The position numbers and the translations under genes were made by a program. Positions 25,817-34,862 of a stretch of 61,474 nt of DNA are shown in pieces. How positions within the stretch are numbered: the stretch's first letter is position 1; each line of letters begins with the position of its first letter. Under the pieces are notes generated by a model. It was not told the DNA's origin and searched no databases. It was given only the letters and a program-made list of their open reading frames with translations. The stretch comes from Verrucomicrobiia bacterium. GTDB lineage: Bacteria; Verrucomicrobiota; Verrucomicrobiia; JADLBR01. The stretch lies in contig JADLBR010000382.1 of NCBI GenBank assembly GCA_020847615.1, forward strand, positions 1 through 61,474, given 5' to 3'.

Positions 25817-26323
25817 TTATCTCACCTTGTGCGATTGAAAATGCTGCCGCCTGCCCTCCGCGGACCACGCGGCTCCCGATCCCTGCCGGCACGGGACCAC
25901 CGATACCACCCTGTGCCCGGGCCCCAGCGCCGCGTGCACGGAAGACACCACCGCCGCCCGCAACGCCGCCTCGTCGCCCCCGCCCGCGACCACCGGGGGC
26001 GCCGCCGCGGGCGGAGCCTCCGCGGGGGCGGCCGACACGATGCGGTGGCCGGGCCCCAGCACAGCGTGCACCGCCGCCATGATCGCCGCCCGCATCACCG
26101 AATCCTCGGCCTCGTCGTCGAACACGTCCCCACCGCCGAAGGAGGGCACCTCCTTCACTCTCGAGGAACGAAAGGCCGCGCCCACCAGCTCGCAGATCAG
26201 CCACAGCATCGCCAGCGCGAACAAGACGACGATCAGGCCCACCAGCTGGAATTCGAGACACTGCATGACCCCGGGATGATCCGGCAGCATCCGCGCCGCG
26301 AGCGGCATGAGGGGGGGCATCAT
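25817..26323 (-). CDS. mmdD: OadG-like (delta/gamma) subunit with duplicated C-terminal motif
   Basis: A 168-residue protein. Its ATG 26323 overlaps the stop of mmdA (ATGA). One N-terminal membrane helix (LEFQLVGLIVVLFALAMLWL, about residues 23-42) matches OadG/MmdD, which anchors the carboxyltransferase to the membrane part. Past an acidic stretch are two nearly identical blocks: VMRAAIMAAVHAVLGPGHRI (about 76-95) and ALRAAVVSSVHAALGPGHRV (about 120-139), joined by a Pro/Ala linker. Most OadG proteins have one such C-terminal block. The duplication may increase contacts with the carboxyltransferase or dimerise it. Confidence 0.82.
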   Translation of the reverse strand: MMPPLMPLAARMLPDHPGVMQCLEFQLVGLIVVLFALAMLWLICELVGAAFRSSRVKEVPSFGGGDVFDDEAEDSVMRAAIMAAVHAVLGPGHRIVSAAPAEAPPAAAPPVVAGGGDEAALRAAVVSSVHAALGPGHRVVSVVPCRQGSGAAWSAEGRRQHFQSHKVR

Positions 26324-27873
26324 AGCGGGATGTTCCCGTGCTTCTTCTGCGGCCGGGTCGAGCGCTTGCCCAGGGTCTTGCGCAGCGCCAGCGCCACCGC
26401 CGCCCGGGTTTCCGAAGGATCGATGACGTCATCGATCATCCCGGACCCCGCCGCCTGAAAAGGCGACGCGAATCGCTCGCGATAGTCGGCGATCAGCTCG
26501 GCCTCCTTGGCCTTCGGGTCCGGCGCCGTCTCGATCTCGCGCTTGTAGATGATCCGCGCGGCCCCCTCCGCCCCCATCACCGCGATCTCCGCCGTCGGCC
26601 ACGCGTACACCACGTCGGCGCCCAGGTCCTGGCAGCACATCGCGATGTAGGCACCCCCGTACGCCTTCCGCATGATCACCGTGACCTTGGGAACCGTGGC
26701 CGCTGAGTACGCGAAGAGCATCTTCGCGCCGTGCCGGATGATGCCGCCCCGCTCCTGGGCGATGCCGGGCATGAAGCCCGGGGTATCGACGAGGGTGACG
26801 AGGGGTATGTTGAAGATGTTGCAGAACCGGATGAAGCGCGCGCCCTTGTCAGAGGAATCGATGTCCAGGGTCCCCGCCCGCACCGCGGGCTGGTTCGCGA
26901 TGATCCCCACCACGACGCCCTCGATCCGCCCGAATCCCACCACGATGCTCTTGGCCCAGTCGCGCTGGACTTCCAGAAAGCGCTCCCCGTCCACCAGCCG
27001 CGCGATCACCCGCTTGACGTCGAAGGTATCCTTGTGGTCCGCCGGCATCACCTCGTTGATCGCCGGGTCGGGATCCATCGCGATCTTGTCGGTCGGCGCG
27101 TGCGGCGGATCCATCATGTTGTTCGACGGCAGATACGACAGCAGCTCCTTGACCAGCGCCACCGCGTGCGCGTCGTCCTCCGCCACGAAATGGATGTTGC
27201 CGCTCACGCAGGCGTGCGCCGCGGCGCTGCCGATCTGGTCCATCGTCGTCAGCTCGCCCGTCGCCGCCTTGATGACCTCCGGCCCGCAGATGAACATGTT
27301 GGAGGTGGACTTCGTCATGATGATGAAATCCATCAGCGCCGGGGAATACGCGGCCCCGCCCGCGCAGGGACCGCAGATCACCGCGATCTGCGGCACCACG
27401 CCCGAGAGCAGCACGTTGCGGAAAAAGATCTGCCCGTAGCCCGCGAGCGACGCGACGCCCTCCTGGATGCGCGCGCCGCCGGAATCGTTGAACGCCACCA
27501 CGGGCATCCCGTTCTCCACCGCGAACTCCATCAGGTTGGCGATCTTCTTCGCGTGCACGCTGCCCAGCGAGCCGCCGGCCACGGTGAAGTCCTGGCTGTA
27601 GGAGGCGATCGGCCGCCCGCCCACGAATCCGGTCCCGCTCACGCAGCCGTCCGCCGCCAGTTCCCGGTTGTCCATGCCGAAGCCCCGGACGGCGTGGCGC
27701 ACGTGCATCCCGGATTCCTGGAAGGTGCCCGCGTCGAAAAGCGCGCCCACGCGGTCCCGGGCCGTCATCTGCCCCTTGTCGCGGCGCGCCTGCAGCTTGT
27801 CCGCGCCACCCCCGGCCAGGGCCTTCTCCCGGCGGGCCTTCAGTTGATCCAGCAGCTCTTTTCGGATTGGCAT
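26320..27873 (-). CDS. mmdA: methylmalonyl-CoA decarboxylase carboxyltransferase (alpha) subunit
   Basis: A 517-residue carboxyltransferase of the MmdA/PCC-beta family. Motifs include GTGFVGGRPIASYSQDFTVAGGSLG, FNDSGGARIQEGVASLAGYG, ICGPCAGGAAYSPALMDF, and LVDTPGFMPGIAQERGGII, with SVYGEAYGGAYIAMCC-like RKAYGGAYIAMCCQDLGAD further on. It moves the carboxyl of methylmalonyl-CoA to carrier-bound biotin in the cytoplasm. It lies between the epimerase and the OadG-like gene, in a minus-strand operon with the mutase. Propionyl-CoA carboxylase beta is the alternative, but no biotin carboxylase is present here. Confidence 0.92.
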   Translation of the reverse strand: MPIRKELLDQLKARREKALAGGGADKLQARRDKGQMTARDRVGALFDAGTFQESGMHVRHAVRGFGMDNRELAADGCVSGTGFVGGRPIASYSQDFTVAGGSLGSVHAKKIANLMEFAVENGMPVVAFNDSGGARIQEGVASLAGYGQIFFRNVLLSGVVPQIAVICGPCAGGAAYSPALMDFIIMTKSTSNMFICGPEVIKAATGELTTMDQIGSAAAHACVSGNIHFVAEDDAHAVALVKELLSYLPSNNMMDPPHAPTDKIAMDPDPAINEVMPADHKDTFDVKRVIARLVDGERFLEVQRDWAKSIVVGFGRIEGVVVGIIANQPAVRAGTLDIDSSDKGARFIRFCNIFNIPLVTLVDTPGFMPGIAQERGGIIRHGAKMLFAYSAATVPKVTVIMRKAYGGAYIAMCCQDLGADVVYAWPTAEIAVMGAEGAARIIYKREIETAPDPKAKEAELIADYRERFASPFQAAGSGMIDDVIDPSETRAAVALALRKTLGKRSTRPQKKHGNIPL

Positions 27874-27889
27874 GCGCGGAGACTCCTTA

Positions 27890-28321
27890 TCAGTGCGCGT
27901 GGCCGCAGCAGCAGCCCCCCGACTTCGGCATGCAGAACTCCGTCAGCACGCCGCGCGTCGACTTCGGGTGGAGGAACGCGACCAGCTTCTCGGCCGCCCC
28001 CTCGAAAGGTTCCTCGTGGATCAGGCGCACGCCCGCGCCCGACGCCTGGGCCAGCTGGGCCCGGATGTCGTCCGTGGCGAAGGCCACGTGGTGGATCCCC
28101 TCGCCATTCTTCTCGATGAATTTCGCGATGGGGCTCTCGGGGTCGGTGGCCTCCAGCAATTCGATGTGCACCTCGCCCACGCTGAAGAACGCGGTCCGGA
28201 CTTTCTGCGAAGCCACCTCCTCGCGTTTCTCGCACTTCAGGCCATAGGCCTTCTCGTAAAGCGCCACCGCCTCGTCCAGCGATTTCACCGCGATGCCCAG
28301 ATGATCGATCTTCTTCAGCAT
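27890..28321 (-). CDS. mce: methylmalonyl-CoA epimerase with Cys/His-rich tail
   Basis: A 143-residue VOC-fold enzyme converting (R)- to (S)-methylmalonyl-CoA. Metal-ligand motifs are visible: KKIDHLGIAVKSLDEAV, HIELLEATDPESP, GEGIHHVAFATDDI, and RGVLTEFCMP (Glu). Sequence ends SGGCCCGHAH, an unusual cluster of Cys and His beyond the last beta-strand. That tail could bind a metal or nick the Co2+/Mn2+ site; it is not needed for the fold. It lies 17 bases after the large mutase gene and 16 before mmdA. Confidence 0.93.
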   Translation of the reverse strand: MLKKIDHLGIAVKSLDEAVALYEKAYGLKCEKREEVASQKVRTAFFSVGEVHIELLEATDPESPIAKFIEKNGEGIHHVAFATDDIRAQLAQASGAGVRLIHEEPFEGAAEKLVAFLHPKSTRGVLTEFCMPKSGGCCCGHAH

Positions 28322-28338
28322 TTCTCTGCCCTCGCCCC

Positions 28339-30528
28339 TCAGCCGCCGCCCAGTCCCAGCCGCTCGTTCAGTTGCTCGAGGATCTCGCGGGCGGCCACCG
28401 GGAGCACCGTCCCGGGACCGAATACCGCCGCGGCCCCCTTGCTATAAAGGAAGTCGTAGTCCTGAGCCGGGATGACGCCGCCCACGACGACCATGATGTC
28501 TTCCCGCCCCAGTTTGCCAAGCTCCTCCGCAAGCTGGGGCAGGAGCGTCTTGTGGCCGCCCGCCAGGCTGCTGATGGCCACGACGTGCACGTCGTTTTCC
28601 ACGGCCATCCGCGCGGTCTCCTCCGGGGTCTGGAAAAGCGGTCCGATGTCCACGTCGAACCCCATGTCCGCGTACGCCGTGGCGACCACCTTCGCGCCGC
28701 GGTCGTGGCCGTCCTGGCCGATCTTGGCGATCAGGATCCTGGGCCTCCGGCCCTCCTCGGCGGCGAACGCGTCGGTCATGCCCCGAATCGCCCCGATCTC
28801 CTCGCTCTCGCCAAACTCGGTCTGGTACACGCCCGAGATCGACCGGATCTGGGCCTTGTGGCGCCCGAAGATCTTCTCCAGCGCGAAGGAGATCTCGCCG
28901 AGGGAGGCGCGGGCGCGCGCGGCGTCCACCGCCAGCTCGAGCAGGTTGCCCTCGCCCTTCTCGGCGCACCGGGTCAGCGCGGCAAGGGCCGCGCGCGCCC
29001 GCTCCCCGTCCCGCTCGGTTCGCAGCCTCGCCAGCCGCTTGATCTGCGCCTCGCGCACCGCCGTGTTGTCCACCTCGAGGACCTCGATCTCCTGCGGCTT
29101 GTCGAGGCGATAGCGGTTGACGCCCACGATGGTCTCGCGCCCCGAGTCGATCCACGCCTGGCGCCGCGCGGCCGCCTCTTCGATCCGCAGCTTGGGCAGG
29201 CCGGTCTCGATCGCCTTGGCCATGCCGCCCAGGGCCTCGATCTCCTGGATGTGCGCCCAGGCGCGCCGCATCAGCATCCCGGTCAGGGCCTCCACGTAAT
29301 ACGACCCGCCCCACGGGTCGATCACGTTGCAGATGCCCGTCTCCTCCTGGAGGTAGAGCTGCGTGTTGCGCGCGATGCGCGCCGAGAAATCGGTCGGCAG
29401 CGCGATCGCCTCGTCGAGCGAGTTGGTGTGCAGCGACTGGGTGTGGCCCAGCGCCGCGGCCATCGCCTCGACGCAGGTGCGCACCACGTTGTTGAACGGG
29501 TCCTGCTCGGTGAGGCTCCACCCGCTGGTCTGGCTGTGCGTGCGGAGCGCCATCGACTTCGGGTTCTTCGGGTTGAACCCCTTGACCAGCCTGGCCCACA
29601 GCGCGCGGGCCGCGCGCATCTTGGCCACCTCCATGAAGAAGTTCTTGCCCTGCGCCCAGAAGAACGACAGCCGGGGCGCGAACGCGTCGATGTCGATCCC
29701 CGCCTTCAGGCCCGCGCGCACGTACTCCAGCCCGTCGGCCAGCGTGTAGGCCATCTCCAGGTCCGCGGAGGCCCCCGCCTCCTGCATGTGATAGCCCGAG
29801 ATGCTGATGCAGTTGAACTTGGGCATCTGCCGCGAGGTGTAGGCAAAGATGTCCGCGATGAGTCGCATCGATGGTCCGGGCGGATAGATGTAGGTGTTCC
29901 GGACCATGTACTCTTTGAGGATGTCGTTCTGGATGGTCCCGGAGAGGTCGGCCAGCCTCACGCCCTGCTCCTCGGCGGCCACGATGTAGAACGCCATGAC
30001 CGGCAGCACGGCGCCGTTCATCGTCATCGAGACCGACATCTTGTCCAGCGGGATCCCGTCAAAGAGGATCTTCATGTCCAGCACGGAGTCGATCGCGACC
30101 CCCGCCTTGCCCACGTCGGCGAAGGCCCGCGGGTGGTCGGAGTCATAGCCCCGGTGCGTCGGCAGATCGAACGCGACCGAGAGCCCCTTCTGCCCGGCCG
30201 CCAGATTGCGGCGGTAGAACGCGTTGCTCTCCTCGGCGGTCGAGAATCCGGCGTACTGCCGCACGGTCCACGGCCGGGTGACGTACATGGTCGCGTACGG
30301 ACCCCGGAGATACGGGGGCATGCCGGGCATCCCGCCCAGATGCTCCAGGCCCTCGATGTCCTCCTGGCCAAAGAGCGGCATCACGTCGACCTGCTCCATG
30401 GTCTCCCACACCCAATCCTCGAGCCGCTTGCCCGTCTCCTTCTCGAGGCGGCCCCTCCACTCCTCCCGAGTGGGACGGGCGACCGGCGGATCGAAATCCA
30501 CCTTCGTGAAATCAGGGAAGTCGCTCAT
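28339..30528 (-). CDS. mutB: methylmalonyl-CoA mutase, large (catalytic) subunit
   Basis: A 729-residue protein, normal for the family. Its ATG 30528 overlaps the small-subunit stop (ATGA). The substrate barrel begins around residue 75 ([27 protein letters not shown]) and has [32 protein letters not shown]. The cobalamin domain near the C-terminus holds [20 protein letters not shown], with the DxHxxG lower ligand His. It interconverts succinyl-CoA and (R)-methylmalonyl-CoA using adenosylcobalamin. Downstream epimerase and decarboxylase indicate flow toward propionyl-CoA. Confidence 0.95.
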   Translation of the reverse strand: MSDFPDFTKVDFDPPVARPTREEWRGRLEKETGKRLEDWVWETMEQVDVMPLFGQEDIEGLEHLGGMPGMPPYLRGPYATMYVTRPWTVRQYAGFSTAEESNAFYRRNLAAGQKGLSVAFDLPTHRGYDSDHPRAFADVGKAGVAIDSVLDMKILFDGIPLDKMSVSMTMNGAVLPVMAFYIVAAEEQGVRLADLSGTIQNDILKEYMVRNTYIYPPGPSMRLIADIFAYTSRQMPKFNCISISGYHMQEAGASADLEMAYTLADGLEYVRAGLKAGIDIDAFAPRLSFFWAQGKNFFMEVAKMRAARALWARLVKGFNPKNPKSMALRTHSQTSGWSLTEQDPFNNVVRTCVEAMAAALGHTQSLHTNSLDEAIALPTDFSARIARNTQLYLQEETGICNVIDPWGGSYYVEALTGMLMRRAWAHIQEIEALGGMAKAIETGLPKLRIEEAAARRQAWIDSGRETIVGVNRYRLDKPQEIEVLEVDNTAVREAQIKRLARLRTERDGERARAALAALTRCAEKGEGNLLELAVDAARARASLGEISFALEKIFGRHKAQIRSISGVYQTEFGESEEIGAIRGMTDAFAAEEGRRPRILIAKIGQDGHDRGAKVVATAYADMGFDVDIGPLFQTPEETARMAVENDVHVVAISSLAGGHKTLLPQLAEELGKLGREDIMVVVGGVIPAQDYDFLYSKGAAAVFGPGTVLPVAAREILEQLNERLGLGGG

Positions 30529-32678
30529 GCGGCCACCCCCACTCGCTTCGCCAGGCGCGTCAGCGTCTCGAGGGCGTCGGCGCGCACGTGTATGAAATCG
30601 TCCACCCCGGCGGCCTTGTGCGCCTCGATCTGATCCGCCGGGTATCCCGCCAGCACCATGACCGCGCCCGGAATGCGCGCGCGGACCGCCGCCACCAGCC
30701 CCGGCACCAGATCCGGATAGGTCTCGTCGGTCGAACAGATCACCACGATCCCGGCGCCCGATTCGGCGGCGGCCGCCGCGGCGGCATCGGCATCCGCGTA
30801 GCCCGCACCGCCCACGACATGAAAACCACCCACCTCGAAGAACCCTCGGCTGAAATCCGCCCTCGCCTTGTGCTGGCGCACGGGCCCCATCGTCGCCAGG
30901 AACACCCGGGGCCGCCCCCCCGCCTGTCGCCCGTGCCCGATGACGGCCAGGCGCAATCTCTCGTAGCCCTCGGCCACCCGGCATATGGTCACGCGCGGCA
31001 TCGGCTCGTCGGGGTGATCCTGGATCCGCAGCGTGCGCGTCACTTCGCCGAGCGTCGCGCCGGCGCGGACCGCGGAGACGCACGCCTCCAGGACCTCGCC
31101 CGGCCCCGCCTCGACGATCCGGGAAAGGCCCGCCATCACCTCGGTGTTTCGCCGGTTGTCCGCGGAGGTCCGGTAGGCCTCGATCTGCGCCGACCTCCTC
31201 TTCCGGAAGGCCGCCCCGTCGAAGTTCGACCCGGGCAGGGGTTCCTCCGGCCCGTGGGCATACTGGTTCGTCCCCACGATGATCTTGCTGCGCTGCGCGA
31301 CCTTCTTGGCCATGGTCTCCGCGGCCGCCGCGATCTCCGCCTGCGGGAAACCCGCGCGCATCGCCGCCGCCATACCCCCGCGCCGCTCCACCTCCTGGAA
31401 GAGCGCCCAGCCCCGCTGCGCCAACTCCGCCGTGAGGCTCTCGATGAACCACGAGCCGCCCGCCGGGTCGATCACCCGATCCAGCCTGCATTCCTCGTGC
31501 AGGATCAGTTGCGTGTTGCGGGCGATCCGCCGCGAGAACTCGTCCGAGAATCGCACGACCTCGTCGAATGGCCCCACCTGCATGCTGTCGCAGCCGCCCA
31601 CCACGCCGGAGAAGGCCTCCGTCGTCGTCCGCAGCATGTTGACGTACGGGTCGAATATCGTCTTGTTCCACTGCCCCGTCCGGACGTGGATCCGCAGCCG
31701 CTGGGCTTCCTCCGAGCCGCCGAGCACCTGCACGAGTCGCGCCCACAGCATCCGGGCCGCCCGCAGTTTCGCGATCTCGACAAAGAACCTCGATCCCACC
31801 GTCAGGGCGAACCTCATGTGGGTCGCCACCTGGTCCACCGTCATCCCCCGGCGCATCATCTCGCGGAGGTACTCCGCCCCGGTCGCCAGCGTGAATCCCA
31901 GGCCGTGGACCGCGTGGCCGCCGCCCTCGAACCACGCCCGCCCGTGCACGCAGATCGTCTCCAGCCCGGGCGCGTTCTCCGCCGCCCAGGCCAGCAGTTC
32001 CCGCATCTCGTCGTACGCCTGTCCGAAGGAGTGCGGCAGCGCCCCCTCGTGGGCCGCCACCCCGATCGGGTCCATCTCGATGCAGCCGCGCAGCTTCGCC
32101 AGCGACTTGCCGCGCTTCCTCGCCAGCGCCACCAGCAGCGCCGCGAAGGGCAGCGCCGACGAACCCGACCGCACGAATAGCGAGACCTTCTCCAGATCGA
32201 TGCCATCCAGCGCCTTGTGCAGATCCTCAAGCGTCGCGACCGACATGCCCCACACGCCCACGTCGCCCGGCTTGGCCCAGTCCGGGTCGTGCCCGTTCCG
32301 CGTCGCGCGGTCCAGCACCATGTTGATCCCGTTCAGGCCGCGGTCCACGTCATGCCGCGCCGCCATGTTGAATTCCAACGGCTCGGGATACGTCAATTCC
32401 TGCGAGATCTCCCACCCGTCCTCCAGGTGGCCGGAGGCCCGCGCCCCGCGCACGAAGGGCGCGAAGCCAGGCATCGAGCGCGCAAACGCCAGCCCCCCGA
32501 CATCCTCCGCCCGATACAGCGGCTTCAGGTCGATCCCCTCCACCAGGCGCGTCACGAGCCGCTTGTCAAAAGACGCGCCCCCCAGCGACTCCTCGGCAAG
32601 CGCCCGCCACTCGGCGTATCCCGCCGGGGGAAACTCCGAGAGCAACTCGCCGTCGCTCGCCTGAACCTCTGCGCTCAT
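30525..32678 (-). CDS. mutA: methylmalonyl-CoA mutase, small subunit
   Basis: About 717 residues, starting at ATG 32678. It is homologous to the large subunit in the barrel ([35 protein letters not shown]) but its C-terminal domain lacks the cobalamin-binding DxHxxG ([21 protein letters not shown] instead), as expected for the non-catalytic beta subunit. It pairs with MutB to form the heterodimer. As the first gene of the eight-gene operon it carries the promoter region just upstream. Annotated starts further upstream would run into that promoter. Confidence 0.92.
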   Translation of the reverse strand: MSAEVQASDGELLSEFPPAGYAEWRALAEESLGGASFDKRLVTRLVEGIDLKPLYRAEDVGGLAFARSMPGFAPFVRGARASGHLEDGWEISQELTYPEPLEFNMAARHDVDRGLNGINMVLDRATRNGHDPDWAKPGDVGVWGMSVATLEDLHKALDGIDLEKVSLFVRSGSSALPFAALLVALARKRGKSLAKLRGCIEMDPIGVAAHEGALPHSFGQAYDEMRELLAWAAENAPGLETICVHGRAWFEGGGHAVHGLGFTLATGAEYLREMMRRGMTVDQVATHMRFALTVGSRFFVEIAKLRAARMLWARLVQVLGGSEEAQRLRIHVRTGQWNKTIFDPYVNMLRTTTEAFSGVVGGCDSMQVGPFDEVVRFSDEFSRRIARNTQLILHEECRLDRVIDPAGGSWFIESLTAELAQRGWALFQEVERRGGMAAAMRAGFPQAEIAAAAETMAKKVAQRSKIIVGTNQYAHGPEEPLPGSNFDGAAFRKRRSAQIEAYRTSADNRRNTEVMAGLSRIVEAGPGEVLEACVSAVRAGATLGEVTRTLRIQDHPDEPMPRVTICRVAEGYERLRLAVIGHGRQAGGRPRVFLATMGPVRQHKARADFSRGFFEVGGFHVVGGAGYADADAAAAAAAESGAGIVVICSTDETYPDLVPGLVAAVRARIPGAVMVLAGYPADQIEAHKAAGVDDFIHVRADALETLTRLAKRVGVAA

Positions 32679-32716
32679 CTCCGCTTCTTCCAATCTCTCG
32701 CCCGAGGGCGGGCCAT

Positions 32717-32746
32717 CACATAGGCTTCCGCTCGCTCGCCTGTCAA
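32717..32746 (-). promoter_or_regulatory. probable sigma-70-like promoter of the mutase/decarboxylase operon
   Basis: On the minus strand, TTGACA (32746-32741) and TATGTG (32722-32717) are 18 bases apart, about 40 bases before mutA ATG 32678. It is the best match to a housekeeping promoter seen in the window. Confidence 0.5.
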
Positions 32747-32847
32747 TCAGTTTTCCTAATTTCGGGCGGAACACGCGGAGTATCGGTATCGCGCCCATAA
32801 ACGCAATCAGGAAACGCCGGGTTTTTCCGCCGCCGTATGGAAAATCG

Positions 32848-33375
32848 TTACACCGCGATCCACTCGCGAATGAAGAATTGGAGCCGGGAGAGATCCTCCC
32901 GCCCCAGCCCCGCGCCCAGTTCGAAGACCGCCTTGCCGTCGGAGAGCAGCAACCTGCGCCCCCGCGGGGTATCGTCGAGCCTCGGCTCGTCCATCCTGTG
33001 GCGAGCGATCCGCCCGACGTGCCGCGGCGCGGACTGGCTCAGGGGAGGGATCACCCCGCCCCGGCACCCGCCCCGCCGGATCAGCATGACGTCATCCTCG
33101 AAGGCCACTTCCTCAAACCCGCTCGGCCGCCAGCCGCCGCGGCACGCCCCCGCCCCAAACAGGATCGCGAATAGGAACGCCACGGCATAGATCGGGTCCA
33201 GGAAGAACGCCGCGATGGCGCACGGCGCGCAGATCGCCACGGCCAGCCAGAATGCGCGTTCCGGCCCCATGCGCTCCAGGACATTCCCCGGCGCCGGCCA
33301 CCGGAAAATGATGCGCCCTCCCACTTTCCCCCCGCGGATCTCCGACCCCGGGGGCATGCCAAAATCTTCATCCAT
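32848..33375 (-). CDS. membrane protein of unknown function
   Basis: A 175-residue protein; ATG 33375 has GGAG about 9 bases upstream. Residues about 15-35 are basic and hydrophilic; two close transmembrane helices follow (AFWLAVAICAPCAIAAFFL, then AVAFLFAILFGAGA). The last 100 residues, cytoplasmic or periplasmic, are strand-rich with FEEVAFEDDVMLIRRGG and end REWIAV, resembling the layout of small membrane proteins with a PH-like C-terminal domain. No family is named with confidence. It is divergent from accA across a 137-base gap. Confidence 0.6.
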   Translation of the reverse strand: MDEDFGMPPGSEIRGGKVGGRIIFRWPAPGNVLERMGPERAFWLAVAICAPCAIAAFFLDPIYAVAFLFAILFGAGACRGGWRPSGFEEVAFEDDVMLIRRGGCRGGVIPPLSQSAPRHVGRIARHRMDEPRLDDTPRGRRLLLSDGKAVFELGAGLGREDLSRLQFFIREWIAV

Positions 33376-33512
33376 GCCCGGCGCTCCCACATACTGGCTA
33401 AGCCCCTTTTCCCGGCGCGTAAAGCGCCAAAGCCTATTGCGTCGGGCGACCGAGTCGGCCATGCTCAAAGACACGATCGGCAAGCCCCCGGAACAACGCA
33501 TCCCCCCTACCC

Positions 33513-34487
33513 ATGGCACCGCGAACCCCACGATCCCAGCCGCTGGACTTCGAGAAGCCCATCATCGAGATCGAGGAGTCACTGGCGCGCCTCACCGCGC
33601 AACGCCCGCAGGATGACCCGGCCGTGGCCCGCGAGCTCACCGCCCTCCGCGAACGGTTGCGCGGCGTGCGGCAGGAGATCTACGCCCGCCTCACCAGCTG
33701 GCAGCGCGTCCAGATCGCGCGCCACCCGGCCCGCCCCTACGCCCTGGACTATGCGGCGCTCTGCTTCGACGAGTTCGTGGAACTCCGCGGCGACCGCGCC
33801 TTCGCCGACGACCGCTCCCTGATCGGCGGGTTCGCCCGCCTCGGGGGTCGCCGCGCCATGCTCATCGGCCACCAGAAGGGGCGCGATACCAAAGAGCGAG
33901 CCCTGCGCAATTTCGGGATGGCGCACCCCGAGGGCTACCGCAAGGCGCTGCGCCTCATGCGGCTCGCCTCGAAGTTTGGCCTCCCCGTCATCGCCCTGGT
34001 CGACACGCCCGGCGCCTACCCCGGCATCGGCGCCGAGGAGCGCCACATCGCCGAGGCCATCGCCGTCAACCTGCGCGAGATGTTCGCCCTCGAGGTGCCC
34101 ATCGTGGCCGCCGTCATCGGCGAGGGCGGCAGCGGCGGCGCCCTCGGCATCGCCGTCGCCGACCGCGTCCTCATCCTCGAGAATGCCTACTATTCCGTCA
34201 TCTCCCCCGAGGGCTGCGCCGCCATCCTCTGGAAGGACCGTTCGCGCGCCCCGGACGCCGCCGAGGCGCTCAAGATGTCACCCCCCGAACTCCTCCGCCT
34301 CGGCATCGTCGATGAGGTCATCCCCGAACCCGAGGGCGGCGCCCACCACGACCCCGCCGCGGCCGCCGCGCTCCTCAAGGGGGCCCTCGTCCGCCACCTC
34401 GACGAACTCGGCGGCCTCGACCCGGGCGACCTCCGCCGGAAACGCCACGAGAAATTTCGCCGCCTCGGCACCTTCGACGGCGGATAA
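33513..34487 (+). CDS. accA: acetyl-CoA carboxylase carboxyltransferase alpha subunit
   Basis: A 324-residue protein with AccA signatures: LDFEKPIIEIEESLARL, WQRVQIARHPARPYALDY, FDEFVELRGDRAFADD, GHQKGRDTKERALRNFGM (family GxxKGR), and VDTPGAYPGIGAEERHIAEAI with SPEGCAAILWKD. It transfers carboxyl from biotin to acetyl-CoA to give malonyl-CoA, the first step of fatty acid synthesis. accD, accB and accC are not in this window. The C-terminal Arg-rich tail (RRKRHEKFRRLG) is typical. Confidence 0.95.
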   Translation: MAPRTPRSQPLDFEKPIIEIEESLARLTAQRPQDDPAVARELTALRERLRGVRQEIYARLTSWQRVQIARHPARPYALDYAALCFDEFVELRGDRAFADDRSLIGGFARLGGRRAMLIGHQKGRDTKERALRNFGMAHPEGYRKALRLMRLASKFGLPVIALVDTPGAYPGIGAEERHIAEAIAVNLREMFALEVPIVAAVIGEGGSGGALGIAVADRVLILENAYYSVISPEGCAAILWKDRSRAPDAAEALKMSPPELLRLGIVDEVIPEPEGGAHHDPAAAAALLKGALVRHLDELGGLDPGDLRRKRHEKFRRLGTFDGG

Positions 34488-34862
34488 ACGGATAGGAATT
34501 TGGTTTCGGCGGTCCCGCGGGCGCAGCGGTCCCCCGGCGCCCTCCCGGATCCTGTCGGGCGGCCCGCGGCACGGCGGGCTCTCACGATCTCAGAGTGCCG
34601 ATGGCGGATCGATGATCTCTAATCCCTCGATCGTCAATCTTCCGTCGAGAATCGGCAATCCTCCGGCGGGTCGGCCTCGTAGACCTTGCGAATGAGCCGC
34701 TGCCAGTGGGCGCTGGTGCGGGTGGGCGGTTCTGGCGCGTCCGCGGTTGCGCCGCGCACGTGTCCGGCGCGACGGGCGCTTCTGACGGCGGGCGCTCGCG
34801 CTCGTTTCTGCGTGGGATCGCCACGAGAACATCCGTCCAAGCTGCCGAAACGCCCTCTTGGC
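34488..34862. other. 375-base intergenic region between accA and the alpha-L-fucosidase gene
   Basis: The left half holds no gene I can support. The right half contains a short minus-strand frame that looks like a transposase C-terminus (listed separately). It is an insertion-prone spot, with a change of gene orientation on its right. Confidence 0.5.
34634..34800 (-). pseudogene. possible C-terminal remnant of an IS91/Y2-like transposase
   Basis: A minus-strand frame reads Pro/Arg-rich sequence then HWQRLIRKVYEADPPEDCRF before a stop. IS91/ISCR-type transposases end with a similar W-x-R-L-I-x-K-x-Y-E-V-D-P block followed by a Cys-x-x-Cys zinc ribbon. Here the zinc ribbon is cut short. No terminal repeats or rest of the gene are visible, so the call rests on one short motif. 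Confidence 0.35.

Noticed and set aside
26320-27873. Propionyl-CoA carboxylase beta reading of mmdA
   Set aside because: No biotin carboxylase gene in the operon, while the decarboxylase beta membrane subunit, OadG-like subunit and carrier are all present.
28372-30633. Plus-strand frame through the mutB gene
   Set aside because: His/Arg/Asp-rich antisense sequence with no homology; mutB on the minus strand is unambiguous.
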